The translations under genes and the position numbers were made by a program. Below are positions 7,201 to 7,364 of a stretch of DNA of 7,364 bases, one piece after another (within the stretch, counting starts at the first letter, position 1; every line of letters begins with the position of its first letter). The notes under the pieces are model-generated. The model was given only the letters and a program-made list of their open reading frames with translations. It ran no database searches and was not told the origin of the DNA. This DNA comes from Nitrospina sp. (GTDB taxonomy: Bacteria; Nitrospinota; Nitrospinia; Nitrospinales; Nitrospinaceae): the NCBI GenBank assembly GCA_004357365.1, contig SMVT01000184.1:1-7364 (forward strand), in the 5' to 3' direction.

Positions 7201-7364
7201 TCCACCTGCCGTCCCAACTCCTGCACGATGTCCGAAATGCGGTCCAGGTTCTGGCCGGAACTGTCCAGTTTGCGCAGGGCTTCATTCTTGCGGACCTTGA
7301 ACTTCAGCACGCCCGCCGCTTCCTCGATCCATATCCGGCGGTCTTCCGGTTTGGAGGGGACGAT
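4272..7364 (-). CDS. smc: Chromosome partition protein Smc (N-terminus beyond window)
   Basis: Bacterial condensin ATPase that compacts and segregates newly replicated chromosomes as a dimer, usually with ScpA and ScpB, neither of which is in this window. The frame stays open from the right edge: 1030 residues, beginning inside the N-terminal ATPase half. SKPEDRR and EEAAGVLKFK match the segment after the Q-loop. About 145 residues with Walker A should lie outside, giving a normal total near 1175. Counting from the GTG at 7310 as residue 1: N-terminal coiled coil to about 338, hinge about 339-510 (GFGQGVRSL, GLVTGGRNG), returning coiled coil to about 860, then the C-terminal ATPase half. The latter has the ABC signature LLSGGEK (921-927, near 4530-4550), Walker B CLLDEVDA (947-954) with catalytic Glu951, D-loop PLDEAN, and H-loop ITHN with His982. 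The two arms are about 320-350 residues, as expected for Smc and unlike MukB or Rad50. GTG 7310 is an internal valine, not a start. Confidence 0.98.
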   Translation of the reverse strand: MVPSKPEDRRIWIEEAAGVLKFKVRKNEALRKLDSSGQNLDRISDIVQELGRQVESLKRQAAKAERYKKFQAQIKELSLGLFSKKIRGLKAQFDELEEVYKEKNERKAQWAARSSTLENEISRFKIEIDELTASLNQKRETLHQLTADISRNEHAIELKNSQSHQAQSDMETAAREIQQMREEVESHSEERATHRSELEAAEEKIRMLALECEEKTRECEHGKGLMRDLEKELQERENRMLDLFQHLSQKKNSLTELETRRQFLSEREDKLSREQEETEQQVEAAQTAAGEAQSQYDQKGQDLAARKQEHLKFQEQLDRCKQQLKEGGEQVRAAKEAYLSKASLLSSLKELRSQYEGFGQGVRSLMSAGSRPEGLREVVVDVIQAPAEYEKAVEAVLGEKLQSMIVNSYSDTLNVIHYLNEHRSGRGSFIPLNPKSISLPPVYLNGDPGVIGKLADLVQTREEYRSVCEHLLSHVVLVRDLETALELHVHEKFQGTVVTLDGEVIDAQGLVTGGRNGEDPGGLLSQNREMKELDAQVTGLQLDLEQMEDKDRQAEQALAGAEENLRSAGVTVHQVDIEQTQGRNDLEQAQKELERLEQKRSRLEYERSAGAHELEELTREFDTLTHDIRSAEEEKEQAGAVVEELRHTFREQRQENEVLSGWINEVNVKIAFMKGQRDNVRLEIKRLDLQEENLNQRIHQRREDSRSNSEKIEENRQAIAETERTILEQARQKDELSQQAVGEEEALREKEATLEARDRESRDLVHKVQELTEELSSVELKRSEVKIQISHIEEKAFEDFNVSLPEMLNQYGGEVDEEAVAEELNQLKEKVAKLGEVNLAALSEYERSNERFQFLQKQLEDLAESIRALHATIEKIDLTTRKLFKETFEQVNEHFKDNFKRLFQGGKAELSLSDPENILESGIEITASPLGKTMHNITLLSGGEKTMTAIALMFAILKVRPSPFCLLDEVDAPLDEANVVRFQEMLKEMSDQTQFIIITHNQKTMSFADTLYGVTMEESGVSKVVSVTLN

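Noticed and set aside
4272..7364. MukB, RecN, Rad50 or SbcC instead of Smc
   Set aside because: The hinge segments GFGQGVRSL and GLVTGGR, the EEAAGVLKFK segment and the C-terminal LYGVTMEESGVSK sequence are Smc-specific. No zinc-hook CxxC is present at the centre.

Overview
The window holds four genes, all on the minus strand, so transcription runs from right to left. The first gene in transcription order (smc) enters from the right edge without its 5' end. The last (a GGDEF-PilZ gene) runs off the left edge within a few codons of its expected stop. No RNA gene, mobile element, CRISPR array or plus-strand gene is supported.

Organism: a bacterium of moderate to fairly high GC in its coding DNA, with AT-rich promoters and terminators. 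It has a canonical SMC condensin rather than MukB, cyclic-di-GMP proteins of GGDEF-PilZ architecture, and a long ribonuclease-inhibitor-type leucine-rich-repeat protein. This fits a deltaproteobacterial or Nitrospinota-like Gram-negative bacterium. That placement is inferred from general gene character and no lineage marker is present.

Layout from right to left: (1) 4272-7364, the chromosome-partition ATPase Smc, missing about 145 N-terminal residues. (2) 4166-4271, a short gap with an extended -10 promoter. (3) 2813-4165, a 450-residue cytoplasmic protein made almost entirely of 14 regular LRRs, ending in a strong intrinsic terminator. (4) 2592-2812, a gap with a second extended -10 promoter and a leader of about 125 nt rich in C and G runs. 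(5) 1401-2591, a complete diguanylate cyclase with a C-terminal PilZ domain. (6) 1146-1400, a gap with a hairpin and a weak promoter candidate. (7) 1-1145, a tandem paralogue of the same architecture, open in one frame to the left edge.

Function: smc is housekeeping (chromosome compaction and segregation). The LRR gene has its own promoter and terminator and looks like an independent unit of unknown function, probably a protein-protein interaction scaffold. The two GGDEF-PilZ genes are a duplicated pair. Each predicts an enzyme that makes cyclic-di-GMP, carries a product-inhibition I-site, and also carries a PilZ receptor domain for its own product. Nothing in the sequence links the three units functionally. 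The points most worth a second look are the duplicated GGDEF-PilZ pair with its shared uncharacterised N-terminal domain and its divergence in the last signature residue, the LRR protein, and the alternative RNA structures at 2677-2815. I did not find a clear undescribed multi-gene system.
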